Shown: positions 16,698 to 25,704 of the stretch, piece by piece
Layout: every line of letters starts with the position of its first letter
How positions within the stretch are numbered: position 1 is the first letter of the stretch
Assembly (NCBI RefSeq): GCF_019192965.1
Contig: NZ_JAHTKU010000001.1
Location: 62,001 to 126,000 of the forward strand
Direction of reading: 5' to 3'
DNA: 64,000 nucleotides
Origin: Nocardioides daeguensis
GTDB taxonomy: Bacteria > Actinomycetota > Actinomycetes > Propionibacteriales > Nocardioidaceae
The notes under the pieces: generated by a model
Seen by the model: the letters and a program-made list of their open reading frames with translations, nothing else
Told to the model about the DNA's origin: nothing
The model's database searches: none
Program-made: the position numbers and the translations under genes

Positions 16698-16726
16698 GGC
16701 CCGTCCCCCACCAGGGGGGACGGGCC
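16698..16726. terminator. Bidirectional hairpin terminator
   Basis: Arms GGCCCGTCCCCC (16698-16709) and its exact complement (16715-16726) with a five-base loop. It lies between the convergent tetR (plus) and thiolase (minus) genes. There is no T-run, as is common in high-GC actinobacteria. Confidence 0.75.
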
Positions 16727-16727
16727 G

Positions 16728-16769
16728 TCTCGATACGCCCTCGGCTAGCGCCTCGGGCTACTCGACGAG
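16728..16769. repeat. Interspersed-repeat-like sequence beside the terminator
   Basis: An imperfect inverted sequence running from TCTCGATACGCCC to GGGCTACTCGACGAG. Sequences of this form are, from memory, scattered between genes in Nocardioides-type genomes. Only one clear copy is present here, so repeat status rests on that recollection. Confidence 0.35.
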
Positions 16770-16777
16770 CTCGGTCG

Positions 16778-18058
16778 TCAGCGCTCCATGATGGCGACGA
16801 CGCCCTGGCCACCGGCCGCGCAGACCGAGATCAGCGCCCGGCCGCCGCCGTTGGCCTTGAGCAGCTTGGCCGTGTTGGCCACGATCCGCCCGCCGGTGGC
16901 GGAGAACGGGTGACCCGCGGCGAGCGAGGAGCCCTTGACGTTGAGCTTGGCCCGGTCGATCGAGCCGAGGGGCGCGTCGAGCCCGAGGCGCTCCTTGCAG
17001 AACACGGGGCTCTCCCACGCCGCGAGCGTGGAGAGCACCTGCGAGGCGAAGGCCTCGTGGATCTCGTAGAAGTCGAAGTCCTGCAAGGTAAGGCCGTTGC
17101 GCTGCAGCATCCGCGGGACGGCGTACGCCGGCGCCATGAGCAGGCCCTCGGCACCGTTGACGAAGTCGACGGCGGCGACCTCGGAGTCGACGAAGTACGC
17201 GAGCACCTCGAGGCCGTGGGCCTCGGCCCACTCGTCGGTGCCGAGGAGGACGGCGGAGGCGCCGTCGGTCAGCGGGGTCGAGTTGGCGGCGGTCATGGTG
17301 GCCGCCTCGCCCTTGCCGAAGACCGGCTTGAGCTTGGCCAGCTTCTCCAGCGAGGAGTCGGCACGCAGGTTGTTGTCGCGCTCGAGGCCGCGGAACGGCG
17401 TGACCAGGTCGTCCTGCCAGCCCTCGTCGTACGACGCCGCGAGGTTGTGGTGCGAGGTGACGGCCAGCTCGTCCTGCGCCTCGCGGGTGATCTGCCACTC
17501 CAGCGCGGTCAGCGCCTGGTGCTCGCCCATGGAGAGCTTGGTGCGCGGCTCGCCGTTGGACGGGACGGCGAGGCCGATGTCACCGGGGCGGATGGTCGCG
17601 AGGATCGCGAGGCGGTCCTTGGTGCTGCGCGCGTTGTTGAGCTGGATCAGCTTCTTGCGCAGCTTCTCGGAGATCGCGATGGGCGCGTCCGAGGTGGTGT
17701 CGACGCCTCCACCGATGCCGGAGTCGATCTGCCCGAGCTTGATCTTGTTGGCGATGTAGTTGATCGCCTGCAGGCCGGTGCCGCAGGCCTGCTGCAGGTC
17801 GATGGCCGGGGTCTCGGGGGCGAGCCGGGTGCTCAGCACCGACTCGCGGACCAGGTTGAAGTCGCGGCTGTGCTTGAGGACGGCGCCACCGGCGACCTCA
17901 CCCAGACGTTCGCCCTCGAGCCCGAAGCGCGCCACGAGGCCGTCGAGAGCAGCGGTCAGCATCTCCTGGTTGGAGGCGGTGGCGTAGGCACCGTTGGAAC
18001 GGGCGAACGGAATGCGGTTACCGCCCAGTACGGCGGCCCGGCGAACAGTCTCGGTCAT
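16778..18058 (-). CDS. fadA2: Acetyl-CoA C-acyltransferase (thiolase), FadA2-like
   Basis: A 426-residue thiolase. The nucleophilic cysteine is C92 (QQACGTG); H383 (GHPFSATG) and C413 (SVCAAGGQG) complete the active site, and EIHEAFA is present. It cleaves 3-ketoacyl-CoA in beta-oxidation or runs the reverse condensation. Gene order matches M. tuberculosis, where fadA2 lies divergent from fabG4 and htdX (Rv0243, Rv0242c, Rv0241c). The divergent promoter region is only 96 bases long. Confidence 0.92.
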   Translation of the reverse strand: MTETVRRAAVLGGNRIPFARSNGAYATASNQEMLTAALDGLVARFGLEGERLGEVAGGAVLKHSRDFNLVRESVLSTRLAPETPAIDLQQACGTGLQAINYIANKIKLGQIDSGIGGGVDTTSDAPIAISEKLRKKLIQLNNARSTKDRLAILATIRPGDIGLAVPSNGEPRTKLSMGEHQALTALEWQITREAQDELAVTSHHNLAASYDEGWQDDLVTPFRGLERDNNLRADSSLEKLAKLKPVFGKGEAATMTAANSTPLTDGASAVLLGTDEWAEAHGLEVLAYFVDSEVAAVDFVNGAEGLLMAPAYAVPRMLQRNGLTLQDFDFYEIHEAFASQVLSTLAAWESPVFCKERLGLDAPLGSIDRAKLNVKGSSLAAGHPFSATGGRIVANTAKLLKANGGGRALISVCAAGGQGVVAIMER

Positions 18059-18129
18059 GGGTCAATCCTCACTCAGCGGGGCCCGTCGGAGAACCGATTG
18101 AGGGCGAGATCACGAAATGTGGACTCAGA

Positions 18130-18147
18130 GTTACACATCTAGTTACA
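18130..18147. promoter_or_regulatory. Direct repeat GTTACA in the thiolase/fabG4 divergent promoter
   Basis: GTTACA occurs at 18130 and 18142, spaced 12 bases apart, about one helical turn, just before the fabG4 start at 18155. It may be a regulator site or part of the promoter; no regulator is identified. Confidence 0.35.
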
Positions 18148-18154
18148 TGGTGTC

Positions 18155-19489
18155 ATGACTGACAAGTACCAGGGCTTCGTGAGCTCCCCGATCGGCAAGC
18201 TCCTCGTCAAGAACCTCGGACTGCCGAACCCCACCAAGCTGGACCGCTACCGGGCCGGCGACCCGCTGGTCGACGGCACCGTCCTCGTCGGTGGCCGTGG
18301 TCGCGTGGTCGAGTCGCTGCCGGGCCTGCTCGACGTGCTGGGCATCGCCTCGGTCACCGCGCAGGCCGAGGGCGAGAAGTACAAGGGCCTGGTCTTCGAC
18401 GCCACCGGCATCACGACGGTCGAGCAGCTCGTCGAGCTGCAGACCTTCTTCACCCCGGTCATGCGCAGCCTGAAGAGCTGCGCCCGCGTCGTCGTCATCG
18501 GTACGCCGCCGGCGCTGGTCGAGGGCAGCGAGCAGGTCGCGCAGCGCGCCCTCGAGGGCTTCACCCGCAGCCTGGGCAAGGAGATCGGCAAGGGCGGCAC
18601 CGTCCAGCTGGTCTACGTCGCGACCGGCTACGAGGACTCGGTCCTGTCCACCCTCGGCTTCCTGCTCAGCCCGAAGTCGGCCTACGTCTCGGGCCAGGTG
18701 GTCCGCATCGGCGCCCACGAGGAGACCCACGGCGCGGCGCTCACCGACTGGACCCAGCCGCTGGCCGGCAAGGTCGCCTTCGTGACCGGCGCCAGCCGCG
18801 GCATCGGCGAGGAGATCGCCCGCGTGCTGCACCGCGACGGCGCGAAGGTCGTCGGCCTCGACGTCCCGCAGGCCGCCGCCGAGCTGGTCAAGGTCATGAA
18901 CGAGCTCGACGGTGACTGGCTCACCCTCGACATCACCGCGCCCGACGCGCCGCAGCGCATCGCCCACCACCTCAAGGAGAAGCACGGTGGTGTGGACATC
19001 GTCGTGCACAACGCGGGTGTGACGATGGACAAGAAGCTCGCCAACCAGACGCCGGAGCGCTTCGGCAAGGTGCTGCAGATCAACCTCGAGGCGCCCGAGC
19101 GGATCACCGCCGAGCTGCTCGCCCAGAAGGTGGTCAACCCCAACGGCCGGATCATCGGCGTCGCCTCGATCGCGGGCATCGCCGGCAACCTGGGCCAGAC
19201 CAGCTACGCGGCCTCGAAGGCCGGCGTCATCGGCTTCGTGGACTCGCTGGCTGAGAAGCTCGAGGACGGCATCACGATCAACGCCGTCGCGCCGGGCTTC
19301 ATCATCACCCAGATGACCGCCGCCGTTCCGTTCGCGACCCGCGAGGTCGGCCAGCGCCTCAACGCGATGTCCCAGGGCGGCCTGCCGGTCGACGTCGCCG
19401 AGACCATCGCCTGGTACGCCTCCCCCGCCTCGACCGCCGTCAACGGCAACGTCGTGCGGGTCTGCGGCCAGATGATGCTGGGAGCCTGA
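18155..19489 (+). CDS. fabG4: 3-oxoacyl-ACP/CoA reductase, high-molecular-weight FabG4 type
   Basis: A 444-residue two-domain reductase. Residues 1-200 form a degenerate N-terminal Rossmann-like domain. Residues about 205-444 are the catalytic SDR domain, with VTGASRGIGEEIAR, HNAGVT and Y351/K355 in SYAASKAG. This size and layout are specific to FabG4-type enzymes, which reduce long-chain 3-ketoacyl thioesters, preferring NADH in the mycobacterial case. The next gene starts two bases after the stop, so a fatty-acid reductase/dehydratase pair is formed. Confidence 0.9.
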   Translation: MTDKYQGFVSSPIGKLLVKNLGLPNPTKLDRYRAGDPLVDGTVLVGGRGRVVESLPGLLDVLGIASVTAQAEGEKYKGLVFDATGITTVEQLVELQTFFTPVMRSLKSCARVVVIGTPPALVEGSEQVAQRALEGFTRSLGKEIGKGGTVQLVYVATGYEDSVLSTLGFLLSPKSAYVSGQVVRIGAHEETHGAALTDWTQPLAGKVAFVTGASRGIGEEIARVLHRDGAKVVGLDVPQAAAELVKVMNELDGDWLTLDITAPDAPQRIAHHLKEKHGGVDIVVHNAGVTMDKKLANQTPERFGKVLQINLEAPERITAELLAQKVVNPNGRIIGVASIAGIAGNLGQTSYAASKAGVIGFVDSLAEKLEDGITINAVAPGFIITQMTAAVPFATREVGQRLNAMSQGGLPVDVAETIAWYASPASTAVNGNVVRVCGQMMLGA

Positions 19490-19491
19490 CC

Positions 19492-20337
19492 ATGGCGCTC
19501 CCCGTGATGCTGAAGGCCGCGCTGCCCGCAGTCCCCGGCGTGAACCAGCTACCTGGCATCAAGAAGTCCGGCGGTGCACTGCCGGACCTCACGCTGTCGC
19601 GCAACGACGTGCTGGTGGAGCGCTCGGCCGTGGAGCGGTACGCCGCCGTGTGCGGCTTCCCGAACCGCGACGTCGCGCCGGTGCCCTACCTGCACATGCT
19701 GGCGTTCCCGCTGCACCTGCAGCTGATGACCGACGCGAGGTTCCCCTTCCCGGCCATCGGATCGGTGCACCTGGAGAACACCATCGTCCAGCACCGTCCG
19801 GTGGCGATCGGCGAGACCGTGTCGCTCTCGCTGAGGGCCGACAACCTGCGGGCCAGCACCAAGGGCCGCGCCTGGGACATGAACGTCACCGGCACCGTGG
19901 GTGACGAGGTCGTGTGGGAGTCGGTGTCGACGTACCTGCGGGTCGGCAAGGGCGACAAGGACAACGGCGACCCCGGGATGTCGCTGAACGCGATCACGGC
20001 AAAGGGCCCGGTGTGGAGCATCCCGGAGAACATCGGGCGCACGTACGGCGCGGTGTCGGGCGACCGGAACCCGATCCACCTCTACCCGCTGACCGCGAAG
20101 GCGCTGGGCTTCCCGCGCCACATCGCGCACGGCATGTGGAGCAAGGCCCGCTGCATCGCGGCCCTGGAGAACCGGCTGCCCGACGCGGTCAAGGTCGAGG
20201 TCGCGTTCAAGAAGCCGATCTTCCTGCCCGGCAAGGCGCAGTTCGGCGCCGAGGCCAACGCCACCGGGTGGGACTTCACCCTGGTGAACCCCAAGAACGG
20301 CGCGCCCCACCTGCTGGGTCGCACCACCGCGCTGTAG
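19492..20337 (+). CDS. htdX: MaoC-like 3-hydroxyacyl dehydratase (HtdX-like)
   Basis: A 281-residue double hot-dog protein. The C-terminal half carries the hydratase-2 motif: YGAVSGDRNPIHLYPLTAKA then LGFPRHIAHGMW, with the D/H pair needed for catalysis. It dehydrates 3-hydroxyacyl thioesters or hydrates the enoyl form, the step after FabG4. Length and position agree with M. tuberculosis HtdX. It is convergent with the EF-G-like gene, only five bases away, and no hairpin separates them. Confidence 0.88.
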   Translation: MALPVMLKAALPAVPGVNQLPGIKKSGGALPDLTLSRNDVLVERSAVERYAAVCGFPNRDVAPVPYLHMLAFPLHLQLMTDARFPFPAIGSVHLENTIVQHRPVAIGETVSLSLRADNLRASTKGRAWDMNVTGTVGDEVVWESVSTYLRVGKGDKDNGDPGMSLNAITAKGPVWSIPENIGRTYGAVSGDRNPIHLYPLTAKALGFPRHIAHGMWSKARCIAALENRLPDAVKVEVAFKKPIFLPGKAQFGAEANATGWDFTLVNPKNGAPHLLGRTTAL

Positions 20338-20342
20338 CTCCG

Positions 20343-22421
20343 TCAGTGGTGCAGGCGCGGTGTCACCTGCCGCGCCTGCTCCTCGGGCATCGGCTCGTAG
20401 TGCGCGAAGGTGCGGGTGAAGGTGCCCGCACCTCGCGTCGCGGCCCGCAGGTCGACGGCGTAGTGCACCAGCTCGCGCTGAGGGACGTGTGCCCGCACGA
20501 GGGTCCGGCCGCCGTCGACGTTCTCGTTGCCGAGCAGCCGGGCCCTGCGCGCGGACAGGTCGCTCATCACCGCGCCGACCAGGTCGTCGGGGACGAGGAC
20601 ACCGACGTCGTCGTACGGCTCCAGCATGGAGACCCCGGACGCCTCGGCGGCCTCGCGCAGCGCCAGGGCGCCGGCGCTCTGGAACGCCATGTCGGAGGAG
20701 TCGACGCTGTGCGCCTTGCCGTCGGTGAGGGTGACCCGCAGGTCGACGACCGGGTAGCCGTGGCGCAGGCCGCGCTCCATCTGGGCGCGGACCCCCTTCT
20801 CGACACTGGGGATGTAGTTGCGCGGCACCGAGCCACCCACCACCTTGTCGACGAACTCGAAGCCGCTGCCCTCGGGCAGCGGCTCGATCTCGATGTCGCA
20901 GATGGCGTACTGACCGTGCCCGCCGGACTGCTTGACGTGCCGGCCGTGGCCCGCCGCCCGACCGGCGACGCACTCGCGCAACGGGACCAGCAGCTCGCGC
21001 TGCTCGACGGCGACCCCGTGCCGGTCGGCCAGCCGTTCCAGCACGACGTCCGCATGGGACTCCCCCATCACCCACAGCACGAGCTGTCCGGTCTCGGCGT
21101 TGTGCTCGACCCGCAGGCTGGGGTCCTCGGCGGCCAGCCGCCCGAGCGCCTGGGAGAGCTTGTCCTCGTCGGAGCGGGTGGCCGCCTCGATCGCCACTGG
21201 CAGCAGCGGGTCCGGCATCGACCAGGGCCGCAGCACCAGGGGCTTGTCGACGGCCGAGAGGGTGTCGCCGGTCTCGGCGCGGGAGAGCCGGGCGACGGTC
21301 GCGAGGTCGCCGGCCAGCACCCGGGCGGCGGGCACCTGCGCGGCCCCGAAGGGGTGGCCGAGGGCGCCGATCCGCTCGTCCTCGTCATGGTCCTCGTGGC
21401 CGGCGTCGGCGGCGAAGAAGGAGGAGAAGTGGCCGGACACGTGCACCGCGGTGTCCGGCTCGAGGGTCCCGGAGAAGACCCGCACCAGGCTGACCCGGCC
21501 GACGTACGGGTCGCCGGCGGTCTTCACCACCTCGGCGACCAGCGGCCCCGTCGGGTCGCACGACACCCGGCCGACGGCCGCGCCGGCGGGGGTGAACACC
21601 TCGGGCGAGGTGTGCTCCAGCGGTGAGGGGAAGCCGTCGACGCACAGGTCGAGCAGCTCGCCGAGCCCGACCCCGGTGGCGGCACAGACCGGGACCACCG
21701 GGTGGAAGGTGGCCCGGGCGACCGCGGTCTCCAGGTCGGCGACCAGGACGTCGAGGCCGACCTCCTCGCCGCCGACGTACCGGTCCATCAGGTCCTCGTC
21801 CTCGGACTCCTCGATGACCGCCTCGATCAGCTCGCCCCGGCGCGGGTCGTCGGTGTCGCCGGTGAGCAGGCCGGTCAGTCCGTCCGTGCCGGTGAGGTAG
21901 ACCGGGAGCACCTTGCCACCGAACGCCGCGCGGGCCTGCGCGACGACGGCGTCGACGTCCGCGCGCGGGTGGTCGAGCTTGGAGACCACCACCGCACGGG
22001 GCATCGCGACCTGGTCGCACTCGCGCCACAGGGCGCGGGTGCCCTCGTCGACCTCCTCGTTGGCCGCGATGACGAACAGCGCACAGTCGGCGGCGCGCAG
22101 CCCGGCGCGGAGGTCACCGACGAAGTCGGCGTACCCGGGGGTGTCGACGAGGTTCACCTTCACCCGTCGGTGCACGAGCGGCGCGACCGCCAGCGAGATC
22201 GAGCGGCCGTGGCTGCGCTCGGCCTCCTCGGTGTCACACACCGTCGTGCCGTCGGCCGTGCTGCCCGCCCGGTTGATCGCCCCGGTGTGCACGAGCAGGG
22301 CCTCCACGAGGGAGGTCTTGCCCGAGTGGGAAGGCCCGACCAGGACCACGTTGCGTACCTGGTCGGGCCCGGTCACCGCGAGGTCGTGCTCGCCCCGCCT
22401 CTCTGCGCGCTTGTCCGCCAT
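20343..22421 (-). CDS. fusA2: Elongation factor G-like GTPase (EF-G2 type)
   Basis: A 692-residue EF-G paralogue. The P-loop is GPSHSGKT, the DxxG segment is DTPGYADF, and the NKxD position reads SKLD. C-terminal EF-G domains IV/V contain VVGGSVPRNYIPSVEKGV and a late GAGTFTRTFAHYEPMP. Canonical EF-G has AHVDAGKT and NKxD, so the altered loop marks a divergent EF-G2 whose role is not ribosomal translocation under standard conditions. The ATG at 22421 is preferred; a GTG 33 bases upstream is possible. Confidence 0.85.
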   Translation of the reverse strand: MADKRAERRGEHDLAVTGPDQVRNVVLVGPSHSGKTSLVEALLVHTGAINRAGSTADGTTVCDTEEAERSHGRSISLAVAPLVHRRVKVNLVDTPGYADFVGDLRAGLRAADCALFVIAANEEVDEGTRALWRECDQVAMPRAVVVSKLDHPRADVDAVVAQARAAFGGKVLPVYLTGTDGLTGLLTGDTDDPRRGELIEAVIEESEDEDLMDRYVGGEEVGLDVLVADLETAVARATFHPVVPVCAATGVGLGELLDLCVDGFPSPLEHTSPEVFTPAGAAVGRVSCDPTGPLVAEVVKTAGDPYVGRVSLVRVFSGTLEPDTAVHVSGHFSSFFAADAGHEDHDEDERIGALGHPFGAAQVPAARVLAGDLATVARLSRAETGDTLSAVDKPLVLRPWSMPDPLLPVAIEAATRSDEDKLSQALGRLAAEDPSLRVEHNAETGQLVLWVMGESHADVVLERLADRHGVAVEQRELLVPLRECVAGRAAGHGRHVKQSGGHGQYAICDIEIEPLPEGSGFEFVDKVVGGSVPRNYIPSVEKGVRAQMERGLRHGYPVVDLRVTLTDGKAHSVDSSDMAFQSAGALALREAAEASGVSMLEPYDDVGVLVPDDLVGAVMSDLSARRARLLGNENVDGGRTLVRAHVPQRELVHYAVDLRAATRGAGTFTRTFAHYEPMPEEQARQVTPRLHH

Positions 22422-22545
22422 GGGTTCACGTAACTCCTGTGCGGCGACGGGCACAAGGGCCGTGAGGCAGAGAGCGAATGGATTTCGACGCGCCGACGCG
22501 ACTTCGTCCCTCAGTCGCGTCGCTTGCTCAATCTGCGGACGCCCA

Positions 22546-22577
22546 CGCAGCCCGCTCGTTCCTCGCGGGCTACTGCG
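22546..22577. terminator. Hairpin at the tesB stop
   Basis: GCCCGC (22550-22555) pairs with GCGGGC (22565-22570). Outside it, CGCA pairs with TGCG after a three-base bulge. It includes the tesB stop codon and would end the tesB/PAC2 transcript. Confidence 0.5.
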
Positions 22578-23448
22578 TCCTTGGCCGGATCAGGCCTTCC
22601 TGCGCGACCGTCGCGACCAGGGTGCCGTCCTGGGTGAAGATCCGGCCCAGGGCGAGGCCGCGGGCGCCGCTCGCCGAGGGGGACCACTGGTCGTAGAGCC
22701 ACCACTCGTCGGCCCGGAACGGCCGGTGGAACCAGATGGTGTGGTCGAGGGAGGCCATCTGCACCTGGTGCGGCCCGTGCTCGGGGTGCGCGGCGAGCGT
22801 CGCGCCGAGCAGGGAGACGTCGCTGGCGTAGGTGAACGTCGCGAGGTGCTCCAGCGGGTCGTCGCTGAGGCGGCCGTCGACCCGGATCCAGACCTGGGTC
22901 CGCGACGGGTGCATCGGGTCCGGCTCCAGGCCATGGGCGGAGTTGCCGAGCCAGCGCACGTCGAGCGCGGCCCACTCCTTGCTCAGCCCGTCGTCGGCGC
23001 CGCGCTCGGCCATCAGCGCCATCAGGTCGAGACCGTCCTCGGGCGGCTTGACCGCGGGCATCACGTCCTGGTGCTCGAGGCCGTCCTCGGCACGCTGGAA
23101 GTTGAGCGACTGGTAGTAGATCGGGCGGCCGTGCTGACGGGCGAGCACCCGTCGGGTCGCGAACGACTTGCCGTCGCGGATCCGCTCGACGTCGTAGATG
23201 ATCGGCACGTTGTAGTCGCCGGGCAGCAGGAAGTAGGAGTGCAGCGAATGCACCTGCATCCCCTCCTCGACCGTCCGTGACGCGGCGATCAGCGACTGGG
23301 CGGCCACCTGGCCGCCGTACACGCGTTGGCGGATGGTCTCCGGCTGCTGGCCACGGAACAGGTCGGTGTCGAGCTGCTCGAGGTCGAGCAGGGCGACCAG
23401 CTTCCGGGTCGCCTCCCCCATCACGCGCTCGGTCTTGGGCTCGGTCAT
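22570..23448 (-). CDS. tesB: Acyl-CoA thioesterase II
   Basis: A 292-residue double hot-dog thioesterase. RQRVYGGQVAAQSLIAASRT is the N-terminal TesB motif and SLDHTIWFHRPFRADEWWLY the C-terminal one, with the catalytic Asp in LDHT. It hydrolyses medium- to long-chain acyl-CoA to free acid and CoA. The ATG at 23448 follows GGAGG and shares a base with the PAC2 stop (TGATG); a GTG three bases earlier is also possible. Confidence 0.93.
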   Translation of the reverse strand: MTEPKTERVMGEATRKLVALLDLEQLDTDLFRGQQPETIRQRVYGGQVAAQSLIAASRTVEEGMQVHSLHSYFLLPGDYNVPIIYDVERIRDGKSFATRRVLARQHGRPIYYQSLNFQRAEDGLEHQDVMPAVKPPEDGLDLMALMAERGADDGLSKEWAALDVRWLGNSAHGLEPDPMHPSRTQVWIRVDGRLSDDPLEHLATFTYASDVSLLGATLAAHPEHGPHQVQMASLDHTIWFHRPFRADEWWLYDQWSPSASGARGLALGRIFTQDGTLVATVAQEGLIRPRTQ

Positions 23449-24395
23449 CACGCGCCTCCGGTCTCGTCGGGCCCCTCGAGGCCGGCCAGGAACTGCTCGA
23501 ACTGGCGGCCGATCTCCTCGCCCGTCGGCAGCGGCTCGTCCTCGGCGAGCAGGCTGCTGCCCTCCTCCTCGGCACGCGCGAAGGTGTCGTACTGCTGCTC
23601 CAGCGCGGTGACGACGTCCTGGACCTCGTCGTTGGCGGAGAGGTAGCGGCCGATCTCCTCCTCGCGGTCGTCGGCGGACTCACGCAGCTCGGAGAGGTCG
23701 ATGGTCAGCCGGGCGGCGAGCTCGACCTGCTCGAGCAGGGACACCGAGGCGCGCGGGTAGTCGAGCTGGGCGAGGTAGTGGGGCACGTGGGCGACGAAGC
23801 CCTGAGCGTCGTGGCCCCAGTCGCCGAGCCGGACCTCGAGCAGTGCCTGAGCGCTGCTCGGCACCCGGAGCTCGCCGCGCCACGGGCTGGTGCCGGTGAG
23901 CAGGTCGGGGTTGTTGGCGTGGTGGGTGATCGCGATCGGCCGGGTGTGCGGCACCGCCATCGGGACCGAGCCCATCGAGACGACCAGCGTGATGCCGAAG
24001 CGCTGGACGACCTCGCGCACGCCGCGGCAGAAGGCCTCCCAGCGGATGTCGGGCTCCGGTCCGTGCAGGAGCAGGTACGGCGTCCCGCCGGAGTCGCGCA
24101 GCATCCGGACGACCAGCCGCGGCGCCTCGTAGCCCTCGTAGTGGTCGCGCGCGAAGGTCAGGGGCGGGCGCCGCGCGCGGTAGTCGTGGAGCTGGTCGAC
24201 GTCGAAGGTCGCGACCACGACGCCCCCGCCGTCGGTGGAGAACGCACCGGTCCGCACCAGGTGGCGCGACGCGAGCGCGCCGGCGTTGCCGGCGTCGAGG
24301 AAGCCGTCGAGCGCGACCACGAGCGCGAGGTCCTCGACGCCCTCCAGCTCGGGCACCTCGTCGACGATGTGGACGAGGCGGGGCGATGAGGTCAC
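23448..24395 (-). CDS. PAC2-family protein
   Basis: A 315-residue protein of the PAC2 (proteasome assembly chaperone 2-like) family that is common in actinobacteria. Typical segments are VVALDGFLDAGNAGALASRH, VVATFDVDQLHDYRARRPPL, and VVSMGSVPMAVPHTRP then ITHHANN. The C-terminus is acidic. The biochemical role is not established, and no proteasome genes are nearby. The start is the GTG at 24395. The operon with tesB rests on the one-base overlap. Confidence 0.85.
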   Translation of the reverse strand: MTSSPRLVHIVDEVPELEGVEDLALVVALDGFLDAGNAGALASRHLVRTGAFSTDGGGVVVATFDVDQLHDYRARRPPLTFARDHYEGYEAPRLVVRMLRDSGGTPYLLLHGPEPDIRWEAFCRGVREVVQRFGITLVVSMGSVPMAVPHTRPIAITHHANNPDLLTGTSPWRGELRVPSSAQALLEVRLGDWGHDAQGFVAHVPHYLAQLDYPRASVSLLEQVELAARLTIDLSELRESADDREEEIGRYLSANDEVQDVVTALEQQYDTFARAEEEGSSLLAEDEPLPTGEEIGRQFEQFLAGLEGPDETGGA

Positions 24396-24450
24396 ACGGA
24401 AAGCCTAGTGGTCGCCCCGTCGAGCCGGTTCCGCCACCGGCTACTGGCCG

Positions 24451-25704
24451 CTACTGGCCCGAGTAGGTGCGTTCCATCAGTCCCACACCGCGCTGGGCCA
24501 GCTGCGCGGGACCGACGCCGAGGACTGCGGGCAGCACCTGCGCCTGGTCGGCCCCGTCGGCGAGGCGGTCGAGCAGGACGAAGAGCATCGGCGCGCCGTA
24601 GACGCTGGCGACGTACTCACACACCCACCAGGACACGGCGTACCAGCCCTCGGCGTCCGGACCGCCGAACTCGGCGGAACCCGGCAGGTCGGTGACCGTC
24701 GCGGCGAGGTCGAGCGCCCGGGCGGGCAGCCGGCGGCGGGCCGGTGTCATCGGCTGGACGGAGACGTACTCGGCGACGCCCTCGCTGAGCCACAGCGGTG
24801 CGCCGCGGCCGCGGGAGCCGAGCGTGGCGTGGGTGAGCTCGTGGCGCACCAGCCGGCCGAGCACGCCGGAGGGCTGGTCCAGGACACGCGGGTTGAGGAA
24901 GACCCGGTAGGACGCGACGCCCTGGCGGGGGTCGGTCCTGTCGACGGGCACGGCGATCGTGAGGCCGTCCGCGCGGTCGGGGTCGCCCACGGTCTGGTCG
25001 GTGAGGCCGTGCAGGAACGCCGGGTCGCCCACGGCGTACACGACCACGCCCGAGGGGGTGGCGCCACTGGTCGACCCGATCGTGCTGCGCACGTCGGAGC
25101 GGCCGCTGCTGGCCGCGTCCAGCACCGTGCCGGCGCGACGCACCGTCGTGTCGTCGAAGATGCCGAGGACGCCCACGGACCGCTCGACCCGGACCGGACC
25201 GACGTCCCACGGCTGCACGTTGCCGGGGTGCGCGGCCTCCCACGTGTCGTCGGTGGTCGAGGTGATGAGCAGTCGGCGGCCGTCGCGGGCCGGGGTGAAC
25301 AGGAACCTGTCTCGGGTCCGGGACGGCGCGGTGTCGTAGCCGTCGAGGCCGAGGCTGAGCACCACCTCGACCCAGTAGTCCTCGCTGCCCTCGACCGGGG
25401 TGATCGTCTCGGTGGCGAGCTCGTAGTGGAGCTCGCCCACCGGCAGCTGGGCGAGGTTGTCGAAGTAGACCTGCTGTTCCTCGACCAGACCCGCGTCGGA
25501 GCGGTCCAGGGCGCGCCGGAACCGGGCGATGTCGTGGGTGCGCAGCCCGCGCGCCCGCTTGTCGAGGGTCCTCTGCATCAGCGTCGCGACGTCGTCGTAC
25601 CCGCTGCCGGCGTACGGCGGCGGCGGGTCGTCGGTACAGGCGGCGAGCGGGAGCAGGAGGAGCGGCAGGACTGCGGCCAGGCTCCTAGCGCGAACCGTCG
25701 ACAT
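24451..25704 (-). CDS. Lipoprotein with HExxH metallopeptidase motif
   Basis: A 417-residue exported protein. The signal peptide ends in LPLAACTDD, so it is lipidated at Cys 23. In the C-terminal third [10 protein letters not shown] carries the zinc-binding HExxH, and the downstream [11 protein letters not shown] supplies the third ligand Glu, the gluzincin arrangement of the MA-like peptidases. The middle part (residues about 40-250) has no recognisable motif. Its first 20 bases overlap the 3' end of dxs, an unusually long overlap. The stop codon lies in a tandem CTACTGGCC duplication (24441-24460). Substrate unknown. Confidence 0.78.
   Translation of the reverse strand: MSTVRARSLAAVLPLLLLPLAACTDDPPPPYAGSGYDDVATLMQRTLDKRARGLRTHDIARFRRALDRSDAGLVEEQQVYFDNLAQLPVGELHYELATETITPVEGSEDYWVEVVLSLGLDGYDTAPSRTRDRFLFTPARDGRRLLITSTTDDTWEAAHPGNVQPWDVGPVRVERSVGVLGIFDDTTVRRAGTVLDAASSGRSDVRSTIGSTSGATPSGVVVYAVGDPAFLHGLTDQTVGDPDRADGLTIAVPVDRTDPRQGVASYRVFLNPRVLDQPSGVLGRLVRHELTHATLGSRGRGAPLWLSEGVAEYVSVQPMTPARRRLPARALDLAATVTDLPGSAEFGGPDAEGWYAVSWWVCEYVASVYGAPMLFVLLDRLADGADQAQVLPAVLGVGPAQLAQRGVGLMERTYSGQ

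Noticed and set aside
20343..22421. The essential translation factor EF-G (fusA)
   Set aside because: The P-loop reads GPSHSGKT and the NKxD position SKLD, and there are no rpsL/rpsG/tuf neighbours; it fits the EF-G2 paralogue.
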